Assembly: GCA_021740175.1 (NCBI GenBank)
Contig: JAIPAH010000009.1
Span: forward strand, 1 to 43,503
Source of the DNA: Bacteroidales bacterium
Lineage (GTDB): Bacteria > Bacteroidota > Bacteroidia > Bacteroidales > JAIPAH01
Direction: 5' to 3'
Length of the DNA stretch: 43,503 bases
The stretch's first letter is position 1, and each line of letters opens with the position of its first letter. The position numbers and the translations under genes are program-made. This document shows positions 24,252 to 33,677 of the stretch, piece by piece. Below the pieces are notes generated by a model. That model did no database searches. It saw only the letters and a list, made by a program, of their open reading frames with translations, and was not told the origin of the DNA.

Positions 24252-24890
24252 TTAAATCATTTTGAACCCCATAAGGCATAAAAGTTCACATAAGAATATT
24301 TTGTCTCTTTCTTATATGCCCTTATGTGTCTTATGTGGTTTAGTTTCTTCTCTTTGAAGATAAATTATTTGAACCACATAAGGCAAATAAGATCACATAA
24401 GAATAATTTTTCTCTTCCTTATATACCCTTATGTGTCTTATGTGGTTTATTTTCTTCTCTTTGAAGATAAATTATTTGAACCACATAAGGCATATAAGAG
24501 CACATAAGAATAATTCTTCTCTTCCTTATATACCCTTATGTGCCTTATATGGTTTATTTTCTTCTCTTTGAAGATAAATTATTTGAACCACATAAGGCAT
24601 ATAAGAGCACATAAGAAAAATTCTTCTCTTCCTTATATACCCTTATGTGCCTTATATGGTTTATTTTCTTCTCTTTGAAGATAAATCATTTTGAACCCCA
24701 TAAGGCATAAAAGTTCACATAAGAATATTTTGTCTCTTTCTTATATGCCCTTATGTGTCTTATGTGGTTTAGTTTCTTCTCTTTGAAGATAAATCATTTG
24801 AACCACATAAGGCATATAAGAGCACATAAGAATAATTCTTCTCTTCCTTATATGCCCTTATGTGCCTTATGTGGTTTAATTTTTTATTTG
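24252..24890. repeat. Six-copy ~107-bp tandem repeat with internal dyad symmetry
   Basis: The marker GAACC recurs at 24264, 24371, 24478, 24585, 24693 and 24800, giving intervals of 107, 107, 107, 108 and 107. Each unit contains ACCACATAAGGCATATAAG facing CTTATGTGCCTTATATGGT, so it can fold into a hairpin. Copies 1 and 5 are almost identical to each other and differ from the rest (GAACCCCATAAGGCATAAAA). Copies 3 and 4 are near-identical. No gene lies within it; the first copy overlaps the extended CPBP frame. Confidence 0.95.
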
Positions 24891-24916
24891 AATTTCTCAT
24901 AATCTTAATACCGGAA

Positions 24917-26266
24917 TCAACTCATAAAAGGCTCCAGGACCTTCCGCACCTCTTTAACTTTTTCATCGAGCACCTCTTTGTCTTTGGCCTCGGCAAGAAA
25001 ACGCAAGTAGGGTTCGGTATTGCTGGGACGGATGTTCATCCACCAATCCGGGTATTCGATCCGGTAACCGTCAAAATCAAAAAAGTTGTCCGGCTTTTTC
25101 CGGCTCAGAAAATGTTCTTTAACGGCCTCCATAGCCTCTTTTTTGTTTTCGATAGTAAAGTTAATTTCTCCCGAATTGGCATAAGTTTTTATACGATCCA
25201 CCAGGTCCGAGAATGACAGCCCCTGCTTTTTGAAATGTGAAAGGATGTTCATCACCAGCGAAAGAGCTAACATGCCGCTGTCGGAGTAATAAAAATCGCG
25301 GAAATAATAATGGCCTGCCAATTCGCCTCCGAACAGGCCGTCGATTTCCTTAAGTTTGGAGGCTGCATAAGCGCGCCCAACCTTCCAGGTGTACATTTTG
25401 CCTCCCATCGGGCGCAGATATTCGCCGACCGATTTCGAGGTTCGGATATCCTGGATAACAGTCGCCGGCTCTTTCCGGTTCTCCAAAAAATGGTGTCCCA
25501 GCAGGGCAATTATCAAATCCGGAGATACAAACCGTCCTTTATCATCCACGAAAGTGACACGGTCGGCATCCCCGTCAAAAATAGCCCCGAAGTCAGCGTT
25601 TTTATTTTTTACCAGCCTTTTGAGGCCTTCGGTATTATCTTCAATCAGCGGATTGGGTTCATGGTTAGGAAAGCTTCCATCAGGGGTGAAATTGATGAAA
25701 TGGGGCGAATTCCCCACAATATCTTTGATGATGATTCCGGCCATCCCGTTGGAGCAATCAACAGCTGCCGTAAGGTCGGAAACATCAGCCAGAAAGGATT
25801 TTTGGAAGGTAGCATATTCCTTCCTGAAATCGAACTTCATCATGCGTCCCTTTTGGTGGACAGGCTCCGGCTTTTCGGTGTTGATTTTGTTTTTAAGTTC
25901 GCCTAATCCCGATTCCAAACCCACGGGCATAGCATTTTTGCGCGAAACTTTCATGCCGTTGTATTCCCTGGGGTTGTGGGAAGCCGTAATCTGGACACTG
26001 GCATCAAAACCATATTTAGCCGTAGCCCAATAAATCATAGGCGTGGTCGTTAAACCGGCATTTTTCACTTCCGCCCCGCTGTCGGTAATTCCCCGCGCCA
26101 GGGCTTCAAAGATTTCATTGGAGCTATGGCGCATGTCGCGGCCCACCAATACTGAGTCCGCCCCCAAAAGGCCCGGAAGAAAGAAACCGATTTTATAAGC
26201 ATCGGCTTTGTCAAAATCTTTGTTGTAAATACCTCGTATATCGTAAGCTTTGAAGGCTTTATCCAT
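24917..26266 (-). CDS. manB: Phosphomannomutase/phosphoglucomutase
   Basis: 449 aa, normal for the alpha-D-phosphohexomutase superfamily. The four signatures are in order: the active-site serine loop QITASHNPREYNGMK (S96), the metal loop IFDGDADRVTF (~235), the sugar-binding loop GGELAGHYYF (~315) and the phosphate-binding loop RPSNTEPYLR (~418). The enzyme interconverts hexose 1- and 6-phosphates, feeding GDP-mannose or UDP-glucose synthesis for surface polysaccharides. It is last in the operon dapF-GNAT-mltG-manB and follows mltG with a single base between. The sugar preference (mannose or glucose) cannot be decided from motifs; the symbol is tentative. Confidence 0.92.
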   Translation of the reverse strand: MDKAFKAYDIRGIYNKDFDKADAYKIGFFLPGLLGADSVLVGRDMRHSSNEIFEALARGITDSGAEVKNAGLTTTPMIYWATAKYGFDASVQITASHNPREYNGMKVSRKNAMPVGLESGLGELKNKINTEKPEPVHQKGRMMKFDFRKEYATFQKSFLADVSDLTAAVDCSNGMAGIIIKDIVGNSPHFINFTPDGSFPNHEPNPLIEDNTEGLKRLVKNKNADFGAIFDGDADRVTFVDDKGRFVSPDLIIALLGHHFLENRKEPATVIQDIRTSKSVGEYLRPMGGKMYTWKVGRAYAASKLKEIDGLFGGELAGHYYFRDFYYSDSGMLALSLVMNILSHFKKQGLSFSDLVDRIKTYANSGEINFTIENKKEAMEAVKEHFLSRKKPDNFFDFDGYRIEYPDWWMNIRPSNTEPYLRFLAEAKDKEVLDEKVKEVRKVLEPFMS

Positions 26267-26267
26267 A

Positions 26268-27365
26268 TTAATTGTAGATTTTTTTCTGATTTAGTTTTCG
26301 CTGATACTTTTTAGCTTTGTTTATGTGTTCGTTATAATTTCTTGAGAATGAGTGGTATCCTGAAAAATCCGCTTTAGCTACGAAGTAGTAGTAGTTGTGA
26401 TCGACATAGTTAAGTACGGCTTCGAGGGAAGCAATGGAAGGCAGACAGATGGGGCCGGGGGGAAGACCGCCGTATTTGTAGGTGTTATAGGGCGAATCAA
26501 TGTTTTTGTGCCGGTCTAAGACCCTTCGTATCGAGAAATCATCCAGGGCATATTTCAGGGTGGGATCAGCCTGAAGCCTATAGCCCCGTTCCAGTCGGTT
26601 TATGTAAACACCTGCTATCGTGTCTTTTTCATCATTTTTGTTTGTTTCCTTTTCAATAATGGAAGCCAGGATGGAAACTTCGAAGGGGGTAAAATCGATT
26701 TCCTCGGCCTTTTTTCGGCGTTCTTCATTCCAGAATTTTTCATACTCTTTTTTCATCCTTTTCATGAATTTATCGGGAGAAGCCGTCCAGTAAAGCTCAT
26801 AGGTGTTGGGAATAAACATGGCCTTAACGGTTGTTGTATCAAAACCCATCTGCGAGAGATAGCTCGTATCTGTGAGTTTTTCCATCAAATCACTTGAATC
26901 GAATACCAGTTGGTTGGAAATATCCTCCGACAGATCGGACAAGGTGTGGATATTATGGAAGACGACATTTACCGGCGTCTGTAACCCTGCCTGCAATTTG
27001 TTGAGGAGTTCGTTATTGGTCATACCTTCTTTGACAAGATAGTGTCCGACTTTCACATTCGAGGGATAATCTTTTCGCTCGGCCAGCCATTCAAAAGTAT
27101 GGCGGTTAACAATAAGTCCTTGCGAATACATTTTTTTGGTGACCTCATCAAATGTATTTCCGGGTTCGACATATAGACTTACAGGTTCGTCTCCCGGCGT
27201 CCATGTGTTGGGAGAAAACATAGCCTGGTAAATGTAGTATCCTGCCCCTGCAAGAAGGAGGACAATAATCAATAGGATATATTTGATCACCTTGTAAGTA
27301 CTTGACTTTTTCTTAGGTGGTCGCGTCCGTCCGAAAGCGTATTTTGAATGATAAAAAGCGTTCAT
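26268..27365 (-). CDS. mltG: Endolytic transglycosylase MltG
   Basis: 365 aa. A short basic cytoplasmic N-terminus, one membrane helix (~28-46, YILLIIVLLLAGAGYYIY), a LysM-like segment and the YceG catalytic domain follow. The catalytic glutamate is E238 in ILASIIEKETNK. Further conserved blocks are YRLQADPTLKYAL and NTYKYGGLPPGPICLPSI. MltG cuts nascent glycan strands at the inner membrane and is thought to set glycan length. It sits between a GNAT gene (28 bp upstream) and manB (1 bp downstream). Confidence 0.95.
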   Translation of the reverse strand: MNAFYHSKYAFGRTRPPKKKSSTYKVIKYILLIIVLLLAGAGYYIYQAMFSPNTWTPGDEPVSLYVEPGNTFDEVTKKMYSQGLIVNRHTFEWLAERKDYPSNVKVGHYLVKEGMTNNELLNKLQAGLQTPVNVVFHNIHTLSDLSEDISNQLVFDSSDLMEKLTDTSYLSQMGFDTTTVKAMFIPNTYELYWTASPDKFMKRMKKEYEKFWNEERRKKAEEIDFTPFEVSILASIIEKETNKNDEKDTIAGVYINRLERGYRLQADPTLKYALDDFSIRRVLDRHKNIDSPYNTYKYGGLPPGPICLPSIASLEAVLNYVDHNYYYFVAKADFSGYHSFSRNYNEHINKAKKYQRKLNQKKIYN

Positions 27366-27393
27366 TAGCGTAAATAAATTTTAAGCAAAAATA

Positions 27394-27918
27394 TCATTTT
27401 GTTTGAATAAGTTGCATGAATAATACTTCCTTCCATGCAGCACCATCCCATAACCAGTCTGTTTTTCTACCGGTTATTTGAAAATCTTTTTTTTGGAAAA
27501 GGCGGATGCTTTCCTCGTTATCTTCCCTGATGCTGCAAAAAAGCTGGTGAAGGCGCAATGTGTTGAAGGCATAATGTATCAAAAGGCTAAGTGCTTCCGA
27601 AGCATAACCTTTTTGCCGGTAGGGGTTGTTAATCATAATACCCACGCCGGCCCTGAGATGAAACGGATCAAAGTCGAACAAGTCTATGGCACCGACCGTG
27701 GTGTTCTCACCGACCATGTCGATCATCAGCCTGAGTTGCTTCGCTTCGTAAATATCCTTGCTGGCATATTTTACGAACTGATCAATACTGAATTTGGAGT
27801 AGGGGGTCAAGGTTTCCCCTGACTTCCAAAGCGCCATATCATTTTCCCATTGATAAATCAGTTCGCTGTCTTTGGGTTCCACGGCTCTGAGACCTACATT
27901 ATTTCCTTTGATAAACAT
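27394..27918 (-). CDS. GNAT-family N-acetyltransferase (RimJ/RimL/SpeG-like)
   Basis: 174 aa. The GNAT fold is recognised from the N-terminal VGLRAVEPKDSELIYQWEND, the acetyl-CoA-binding loop NPYRQKGYASEALSLLIHY (motif A, R/Q-x-x-G-x-A) and the HQLFCSIREDNEESIRLFQK segment. Members acetylate ribosomal proteins, polyamines or small molecules with acetyl-CoA; the substrate is not known here. It lies 12 bp after dapF and 28 bp before mltG, inside a cell-wall operon, suggesting co-expression rather than a proven shared pathway. Confidence 0.88.
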   Translation of the reverse strand: MFIKGNNVGLRAVEPKDSELIYQWENDMALWKSGETLTPYSKFSIDQFVKYASKDIYEAKQLRLMIDMVGENTTVGAIDLFDFDPFHLRAGVGIMINNPYRQKGYASEALSLLIHYAFNTLRLHQLFCSIREDNEESIRLFQKKDFQITGRKTDWLWDGAAWKEVLFMQLIQTK

Positions 27919-27930
27919 GAGCCTTCCTTT

Positions 27931-28701
27931 TTATAGTTGTATATCCCCTTTAAAAACACAGATTGCCGGGCCTTCCAGCCAGATATTTTTAAAAATGTTT
28001 TGTTCTTTCGTAAAATAAACTTTCAAAAATCCCCCTCGGGCTTTTACGCCGACAGGCCCTTGCTTGAGATGGTCACGATAAGCCAGGGCGAGGGCTGCTG
28101 CTGTAATGCCCGTGCCGCAGGCGAGCGTTTCGGCCTCTACACCGCGCTCAAAAGTCCGTATCCGAAGATGATCCTGCTCTTCCACGACATAATCCACATT
28201 CGTTCCACCCTCACGGTAGCGGTGACGAATTTTATTGGCTTCGGTCAGGAAGTTTTGCTCATCGATTTCTTCTACGAACTTCACATAATGCGGCGATCCA
28301 GTATCTATAAAATAGTGGTCCTCCTCTTGACGGATTGCATCCACATCGTGCAGGCTAAGTCGGACGATAAAATGATTGAGTATATGAGCATGATGGCTGC
28401 CATCGATTGTTTCAAACTTCATCTCAGGACCGGTAATGTTGTGGTGGTAAGCAAAAGCCGCTGCACATCGTCCCCCGTTTCCGCACATCGTACCCTCTTG
28501 CCCGTCGGCATTGTAGTAACGCATATAAAAATCGCTGTCCCTGCTCTGCCTAATCTCGATAGCCCCGTCGGCCCCGATTCCGAAATGGCGCTCACACATC
28601 TGCTCAATCTCCCGGGCAGACAGCTGAAGCTGTGCTTCCCTGTTCTCGATAATGATGAAGTCATTGCCCGCACCGTGATATTTTTCAAAATGAATTGTCA
28701 T
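27931..28701 (-). CDS. dapF: Diaminopimelate epimerase
   Basis: 256 aa. The two catalytic cysteines are visible: C73 in GTMCGNGGRCAA and C195 in LACGTGITAAALA. The N-terminal FEKYHGAGNDFIIIE is also diagnostic. DapF converts LL- to meso-diaminopimelate, the precursor of lysine and the cross-linking residue of this bacterium's peptidoglycan. It is the first gene of the operon; a TATATTTG -7 element lies about 75 nt upstream. Confidence 0.96.
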   Translation of the reverse strand: MTIHFEKYHGAGNDFIIIENREAQLQLSAREIEQMCERHFGIGADGAIEIRQSRDSDFYMRYYNADGQEGTMCGNGGRCAAAFAYHHNITGPEMKFETIDGSHHAHILNHFIVRLSLHDVDAIRQEEDHYFIDTGSPHYVKFVEEIDEQNFLTEANKIRHRYREGGTNVDYVVEEQDHLRIRTFERGVEAETLACGTGITAAALALAYRDHLKQGPVGVKARGGFLKVYFTKEQNIFKNIWLEGPAICVFKGDIQL

Positions 28702-28774
28702 TGAAAATGATTTTAAAAAGTCATTGTGTCATGACATAATGAAATTCAAAAATGGTTTACTTATTAAAACTTCA

Positions 28775-28782
28775 CAAATATA
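28775..28782 (-). promoter_or_regulatory. -7 element (TATATTTG) of the dapF operon
   Basis: Exact TAnnTTTG on the minus strand, 73 nt before the dapF ATG, implying a leader of ~65 nt. No good -33 element seen. Confidence 0.45.
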
Positions 28783-28799
28783 GGCAATCCATTGAAATG

Positions 28800-29702
28800 G
28801 TTAGTGTTTGTTCAGGAATCTAATCATTCTACTTCGAAAGTCTGTTGAAACTTCTAAGTAGTGCTTGTCTATAAAGACTGAATTTTATCACTTCCTCTGC
28901 ACACCCCTTAATCTCCGCCTGAGGCGGAGAAAACCTCACGCAGCCAGCGGGGTAGCTGGTACTCCCCTTCAGGGGAGTTAGAGGGGTTAAGTTGCTGAAT
29001 ATTCTATTATAAGGCTTTTTGCACGTTCCCTGGCAACACGCTATTATTTTTATGGCACTCAAAAAGCTCCGATGTGGGCATTACAAACGCCAAGTCCTTT
29101 TACCACGCGCCAAAGGCTTGCGGTATCTTGAGGAAAATAATTTATCGCAAATGTTCAGGACAAATAGAATTGATTAAATCCTGAATTGTAATTATATTTA
29201 TTATGATTATACCACACTGATAGGTTTTAAAAGTCTCCCCTGCTTGCAGGGGAGATTTAGAGGGGTAGATGGAACCCCCGGAATTGCAAGAAATGGCTCC
29301 AATCTTTTGATTCCCTGATTCACGAGTTCGGGCTAATAAGGTTGAAAATAGTTTTTAGCATTTTTATCCCTAATTCCGCCTTAGTTGGAGAACTGCTAAA
29401 AACAGCAGTTTGAAAAAGTCCACTTCAGTCCCGGAAGCTTTCGGGATTAGGGATTATAAAGCTTTTAGACTGATTACATATCATTGACATTCAACATCCC
29501 GCAATCCCAACTTTTAAATGCGAGCCTTGTAAAATCAAGTTAACAAACTTTAACAAACCCCTCAAAATACGCGAAACAGAAAAACCGTTTAGAGTATGTC
29601 TTTTTTTGCGCTAAAAGATAAAAAACTCATTTTCAAACAGGAATGATTATTGTGCTCAACAAATAAATCTTAGTTTAGAATGTTAAACAAAAAGTTATCA
29701 TT
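28800..29702. other. 900-bp intergenic region with palindromic repeats
   Basis: No plausible gene on either strand. It contains perfect palindromes CTCCGCCTGAGGCGGAG (28913-28929), ACTCCCCTTCAGGGGAGT (28961-28978) and a 22-bp one at 29234-29255 (TCTCCCCTGC/GCAGGGGAGA). These are of the CCCCTnnnAGGGG type common between Bacteroidota genes and may be read-through or mobile MITE-like sequences. The last ~50 bp carry the likely degP promoter (TTG near 29649, TAGTTTAG near 29673), which is only a partial match. Confidence 0.65.
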
Positions 29703-31181
29703 ATGAAGATTAACAAAACAAATATTATTTATCTTCTGGTGGGTGCATTCATCGCTTTGGGGATTTATGCATTCACAATAGATGAAGATACAGACCAAAA
29801 AGAAGCCCAAAGGGAGACCGTACAACAAATGGCCAATCCTTCCCAACGTGCTGAAATACAAAAGACAAGCTATACAGCAGGTCCGCAGGGTACATCCAAC
29901 TTTACGGAGGCCGCTAAAGAAACCGTTCACGCCGTTGTCCACATCAAGACCGAATACGAGCGAAAGCCCAGCCTCTACGACTATTTCTTCCGTGATGAAG
30001 GTCGCCGGAGAGGTTCCAGGAGACCCGTCGTTGCTTCCGGTTCGGGGGTGATTATTTCTGAGGATGGCTATATTGTCACCAATAATCACGTGGTTACCAA
30101 GGCCGATCGCATTGAAGTAACCCTGAATGATAAACGAACGTATGAAGCTGAAATCATTGGCACGGACCCCAGCACCGATCTTGCCCTGATAAAAATCGAT
30201 GAGACGGGGCTGCCCTATCTTGAATACGGAGATTCCGATGAGGTAGAGGTAGGAGAATGGGTGTTGGCCGTAGGAAACCCGTTCAATCTCACTTCCACGG
30301 TTACGGCAGGGATTGTCAGTGCCAAAGCCCGCGATATCAACATCCTGGGGCCCGCCACAGGTAGAAGGAAAACGGCTATCGAGTCATTTATCCAAACGGA
30401 TGCTGCCGTTAATAAGGGTAACAGCGGCGGTGCCCTGGTAAATACCGAAGGAAAACTGATAGGAATCAATGCAGCTATTGCCTCCAATACCGGTACGTAT
30501 GCCGGCTACTCTTTTGCTATTCCCGTTGACATAGCCAAGAAAGTCGTGAATGATCTGCTGCAGTACGGTCGCGTGCAAAGAGGGTATATCGGTGTGACCA
30601 TACGGAATTTGAATGCAGACCTTGCCGAAAAAGAAGGCATCGAAAAGATTGAAGGAGTCTATGTCGTAGGTACCCAGGAAGAAAGCTCCGCAGCTAAGGC
30701 CGGCATTAAGCACGGAGATATTATTCTTTCGGTGGACGGGCAGAAAGTAAACAGTACTTCCGAATTAATAGGCTATGTAGGGCAATTCCGTCCCGGCGAT
30801 AAGGTGGAAGTGAAAATTAAACGTGACGGGGAAACAAAAACCTATAATATTACGTTGACTAATAGACGAGGAGGAACAGAGATGATAGAAGAGAAGCCCG
30901 AAGAATCCCTGGCGGTACTCGGGGCTAAATTTGAAAAGCCGGATAGTGAAACAATGCGTAAACTCGGTATCGAAGGAGGAGTCCAGATAACAGATATAAA
31001 GCAAAATAGCGTGTTGAGAAAGAAAGGTATAAAAAAAGGTTTTATAATTCTCCGTATCGATAAAGAACGTATCGCCAGCGTCGAGGAGGTGAAAGAATAC
31101 CTCAGGGAGAAACGTGGCGGAATATTAATGGAAGGCGTTTACCCCAACGGAACAAAAGCTTATTATGGCTTCGGAATGTAA
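29703..31181 (+). CDS. degP: Periplasmic serine protease DegP/HtrA
   Basis: 492 aa. An N-terminal membrane segment or signal (IIYLLVGAFIALGIYAF) leads into a trypsin-like domain with the triad H129 (TNNHVVTKA), D159 (PSTDLALIKID) and S241 (NKGNSGGALVN). Two PDZ domains follow (~290-380, GYIGVTIRNL onward; ~400-490). DegP-type proteases refold or degrade damaged envelope proteins. It precedes rpoD by 132 bp on the same strand; no terminator was seen between them, so some read-through is possible. Confidence 0.95.
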   Translation: MKINKTNIIYLLVGAFIALGIYAFTIDEDTDQKEAQRETVQQMANPSQRAEIQKTSYTAGPQGTSNFTEAAKETVHAVVHIKTEYERKPSLYDYFFRDEGRRRGSRRPVVASGSGVIISEDGYIVTNNHVVTKADRIEVTLNDKRTYEAEIIGTDPSTDLALIKIDETGLPYLEYGDSDEVEVGEWVLAVGNPFNLTSTVTAGIVSAKARDINILGPATGRRKTAIESFIQTDAAVNKGNSGGALVNTEGKLIGINAAIASNTGTYAGYSFAIPVDIAKKVVNDLLQYGRVQRGYIGVTIRNLNADLAEKEGIEKIEGVYVVGTQEESSAAKAGIKHGDIILSVDGQKVNSTSELIGYVGQFRPGDKVEVKIKRDGETKTYNITLTNRRGGTEMIEEKPEESLAVLGAKFEKPDSETMRKLGIEGGVQITDIKQNSVLRKKGIKKGFIILRIDKERIASVEEVKEYLREKRGGILMEGVYPNGTKAYYGFGM

Positions 31182-31313
31182 TACGCTTATGGTAGCCTGT
31201 TAAAAAAAGTTAAGGAAAGACAATATAAGAGATTATATAGATGTTGCAAAATTGAAGAAAATTTTGTAGATTGCTCGTTAAAATCAATATAAAGAAAAAT
31301 AAAGGAGCCAGAA

Positions 31314-32180
31314 TTGAGACAGTTAAAGATAACAAAGTCAATAACGAATCGTGAGACAGCATCGCTGGATAAGTATCTTCAGGATATAGGTAAAGAAGAG
31401 CTTATCAGTGCGGAAGAGGAAGTGGCTCTGGCCAAAAGGATTAAGCAAGGCGATCAGTTAGCCCTTGAAAAATTATGCAGGGCGAATTTGCGATTTGTAG
31501 TTTCGGTTGCTAAACAATATCAGAATCAGGGATTGAGTTTGCCTGATTTGATAAACGAAGGAAACCTCGGACTTATTAAAGCCGCTAAGCGGTTTGATGA
31601 GACCAGGGGTTTCAAATTTATTTCATATGCCGTATGGTGGATACGGCAGTCAATATTACAAGCTTTGGCCGAACAATCCCGCATTGTTCGTTTGCCGCTA
31701 AACCAGGTAGGCTCTCTTAACAAAATCAAAAAAGAAGCCTCCAAGCTGGAGCAAAAATACGAGAGAGCCCCGTCACCGAATGAGATCGCTAACTCCATGG
31801 AGTTGCCGGAAAATAAAGTGGATTCGACGATGAAGATATCCACGAAGTATATCTCCATGGATGCCCCCTTAACCCACGATGAAGACACCAAGTTTCTGGA
31901 TGTCTTCGTCAGTGACGACGCTGAAGATACGGACGACGATCTCATGCGCGAATCGCTGACAAGGGAAATACAGCGTTCCCTCTCCACCCTCAGTGAGAAA
32001 GAGCGCGACGTGATCAACTTGTACTATGGTATCGGGCGTAACCATGGCATGACCCTTGAAGAAATCGGTTCGAAATTCGGTTTGACCCGCGAAAGAGTGC
32101 GTCAAATTAAAGAAAAGGCCATTAGACGATTGAAGCATAACTCAAGGAGTCGCTTGTTAAAAGCCTACTTAGGCGAATAA
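31314..32180 (+). CDS. rpoD: Primary sigma factor RpoD (Bacteroidota short form)
   Basis: 288 aa. It begins [20 protein letters not shown], the hallmark of the short primary sigma factor of this phylum, which lacks region 1.1. Regions 2 ([35 protein letters not shown]), 3 ([15 protein letters not shown]) and 4 ([20 protein letters not shown], a helix-turn-helix) are complete. It directs RNA polymerase to the -33/-7 promoters seen throughout the window. The start is TTG at 31314, supported by an AAGGAG Shine-Dalgarno six nt upstream (31302-31307). A strong terminator follows. Confidence 0.97.
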   Translation: MRQLKITKSITNRETASLDKYLQDIGKEELISAEEEVALAKRIKQGDQLALEKLCRANLRFVVSVAKQYQNQGLSLPDLINEGNLGLIKAAKRFDETRGFKFISYAVWWIRQSILQALAEQSRIVRLPLNQVGSLNKIKKEASKLEQKYERAPSPNEIANSMELPENKVDSTMKISTKYISMDAPLTHDEDTKFLDVFVSDDAEDTDDDLMRESLTREIQRSLSTLSEKERDVINLYYGIGRNHGMTLEEIGSKFGLTRERVRQIKEKAIRRLKHNSRSRLLKAYLGE

Positions 32181-32206
32181 CAAAGTTCACAGGATGTCCT
32201 GAATCG

Positions 32207-32254
32207 AAAAGGAGCCAAAGCCGGGTTTTTGCCTGGCTTTGGCTCCTTTTTTTT
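32207..32254 (+). terminator. Rho-independent terminator after rpoD
   Basis: AGGAGCCAAAGCCGGG pairs with CCTGGCTTTGGCTCCT (one G.T) around a short TTTTTG loop, followed by eight T. It is among the strongest hairpins in the window. Confidence 0.92.
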
Positions 32255-32512
32255 GGAGTTTATAGGATGAAGGTGCGTTGTGATTTTGATGGATATTGGC
32301 TTGCGAGGGGTGGATATTTCGGGGATATAATAAAAAACCGGTAAGTGGTATAATGGCGTCCGAAAACTAGCCTAATACTGACGAAATGGCTGGCATAGGA
32401 TCAGCGAAATGCCTGGTTTAGGGGCGTCCGAATTATCCATGCGGTTTTGTGTTTGTTGATGAAAAACATATATCATCATTAAATTATTAGAGTTTAATCA
32501 TACTTTCGTATA
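32255..32512. other. Intergenic segment with short direct repeats
   Basis: No gene. GGCGTCCGAA occurs at 32355-32364 and 32423-32432, and CGAAATGGCTGG and CGAAATGCCTGG lie between them. This may be a remnant of a mobile-element end; the origin is not recognised. Confidence 0.4.
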
Positions 32513-33199
32513 TTAAAACGGAAGATCATCATCAATTAATCCTTCTTGAGAATATCTATTATTGAAGTTTTTGTTTACTACGTCAAACCATCCAGACAAC
32601 TGTAGATAACATCTTTTTTCTGTTTGTCCTTCTCTATCCCACCAACGAGCAAGAGAAACTCGAAGCAAAGTATTTGCAGCGATTTCATCAAGTGGTTTTT
32701 CGTAACCTACATAAGTAATCCTCCATACAAAATCCGGTATAAGGTATTGGTATTTGATTTTATCATGGTCGGTTTTCTTTGTTAACTTGTGCTTAGGCAA
32801 CCAAAAACCCACGCTATTATTGGGTATTTCGCCATCTTCTGAGATATAGCCACTACAATTATGAGTCCATTTAAGTTTTCCATCAAATAGGCTGTCAGGT
32901 TCACCTGTCCAAACTTTTACATTCAGATCATTAATCAAATAGTCCGTTAATTCTTTTTTTGTGAGTTTTCCTTGAAAAGAAATGGAATCAATTATAATGT
33001 CTTCAAGATGTGGCGGCGATAGCTGTAATTTATCATGAAAATTAATTTTGTAGACGTCACCCACATCAATGTCAGTATCTTTTTCATGATTGTATCCGTT
33101 TGATTTTAAAAGCCTAACATATCGTCCATTTTTTAAAATTCCCCCCACACAGGCTGTATTTTTCATGTGAGTTTTCGAAACGATAGTTACTTCATTCAT
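32513..33199 (-). CDS. Dual OB-fold-like domain protein of the DUF488 operon
   Basis: 228 aa. It begins NEVTIVSKTHMKNTACVGGI, with a beta-rich first half (GRYVRLLKSNGYNHEKDTDI, DVGDVYKINFHDKLQL) and a second half ending with LARWWDREGQTEKRCYLQLSG. I believe this matches proteins annotated as dual OB domain-containing, often found beside DUF488 genes; this is from memory and needs a search. OB folds bind nucleic acids or nucleotides. It overlaps the upstream DUF488 gene by 4 nt, so it is translationally coupled as third member of an operon. AT-rich compared with the core genes, suggesting transfer. Confidence 0.6.
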   Translation of the reverse strand: MNEVTIVSKTHMKNTACVGGILKNGRYVRLLKSNGYNHEKDTDIDVGDVYKINFHDKLQLSPPHLEDIIIDSISFQGKLTKKELTDYLINDLNVKVWTGEPDSLFDGKLKWTHNCSGYISEDGEIPNNSVGFWLPKHKLTKKTDHDKIKYQYLIPDFVWRITYVGYEKPLDEIAANTLLRVSLARWWDREGQTEKRCYLQLSGWFDVVNKNFNNRYSQEGLIDDDLPF

Positions 33200-33672
33200 A
33201 AATGTGTTATATTATATCCGTAAGTTTGGAGTTTATCCGATACAATAGATCTATGACATGCTTCAGGCTTTTCTTCAACACAAAACAAAGCCACTCTTTC
33301 AGCACCTGAACCATCAAGTTGCTCGAGGAAATGATCAAAATTAAATTGAGCTAGAATTCTGTTTTTATAAGCGATAGAAAATACTTGGCCTAGGGAATTT
33401 CTATTTCGCTTTTTCTCCCCTTCTTTTAAATCGGCTTCTTTCTGTAAATCTCTTATTTCTGTTGTAGGAGCAAGTTCCTTTATATGTAAATAGTTGATAT
33501 TAAGATCGTCAAGTTTTTTTTGCAGCCTGTTACTATTAACGAATGCGTATTTTGCGCCTCTAACACCTCGTCTTTGTCGAATATCACAAAAGGTATCAAT
33601 ATGATTATTAATTAGTTTATTGAAAAACTCTGCTTCCGTTGAATAGAAAACACCAATAGTAAAAAATTCCAT
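33196..33672 (-). CDS. DUF488 family protein, second copy
   Basis: 158 aa. The DUF488 markers are the N-terminal TIGVFYSTEAEFFNKL, the CDIRQRRGVRGAKYAF segment (normally D-x-R) and the C-terminal ALFCVEEKPEACHRSIVSDK, the conserved C-x-E-x4-CHR motif. DUF488 proteins have no established function. This is the middle gene between another DUF488 (5 bp upstream) and the OB-like gene (4-nt overlap). The two DUF488 proteins are clearly divergent from each other, so they likely have separate roles or form a heterodimer. Confidence 0.85.
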   Translation of the reverse strand: MEFFTIGVFYSTEAEFFNKLINNHIDTFCDIRQRRGVRGAKYAFVNSNRLQKKLDDLNINYLHIKELAPTTEIRDLQKEADLKEGEKKRNRNSLGQVFSIAYKNRILAQFNFDHFLEQLDGSGAERVALFCVEEKPEACHRSIVSDKLQTYGYNITHL

Positions 33673-33677
33673 AATAT

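Noticed and set aside
24252-24890. CRISPR array
   Set aside because: Units of 107 bp repeat over their full length with no variable spacers, and no cas genes are present.
28800-29702. Small RNA gene or attenuator in the region before degP
   Set aside because: Only generic palindromes are present, without a T-rich terminator or a promoter at a matching distance.
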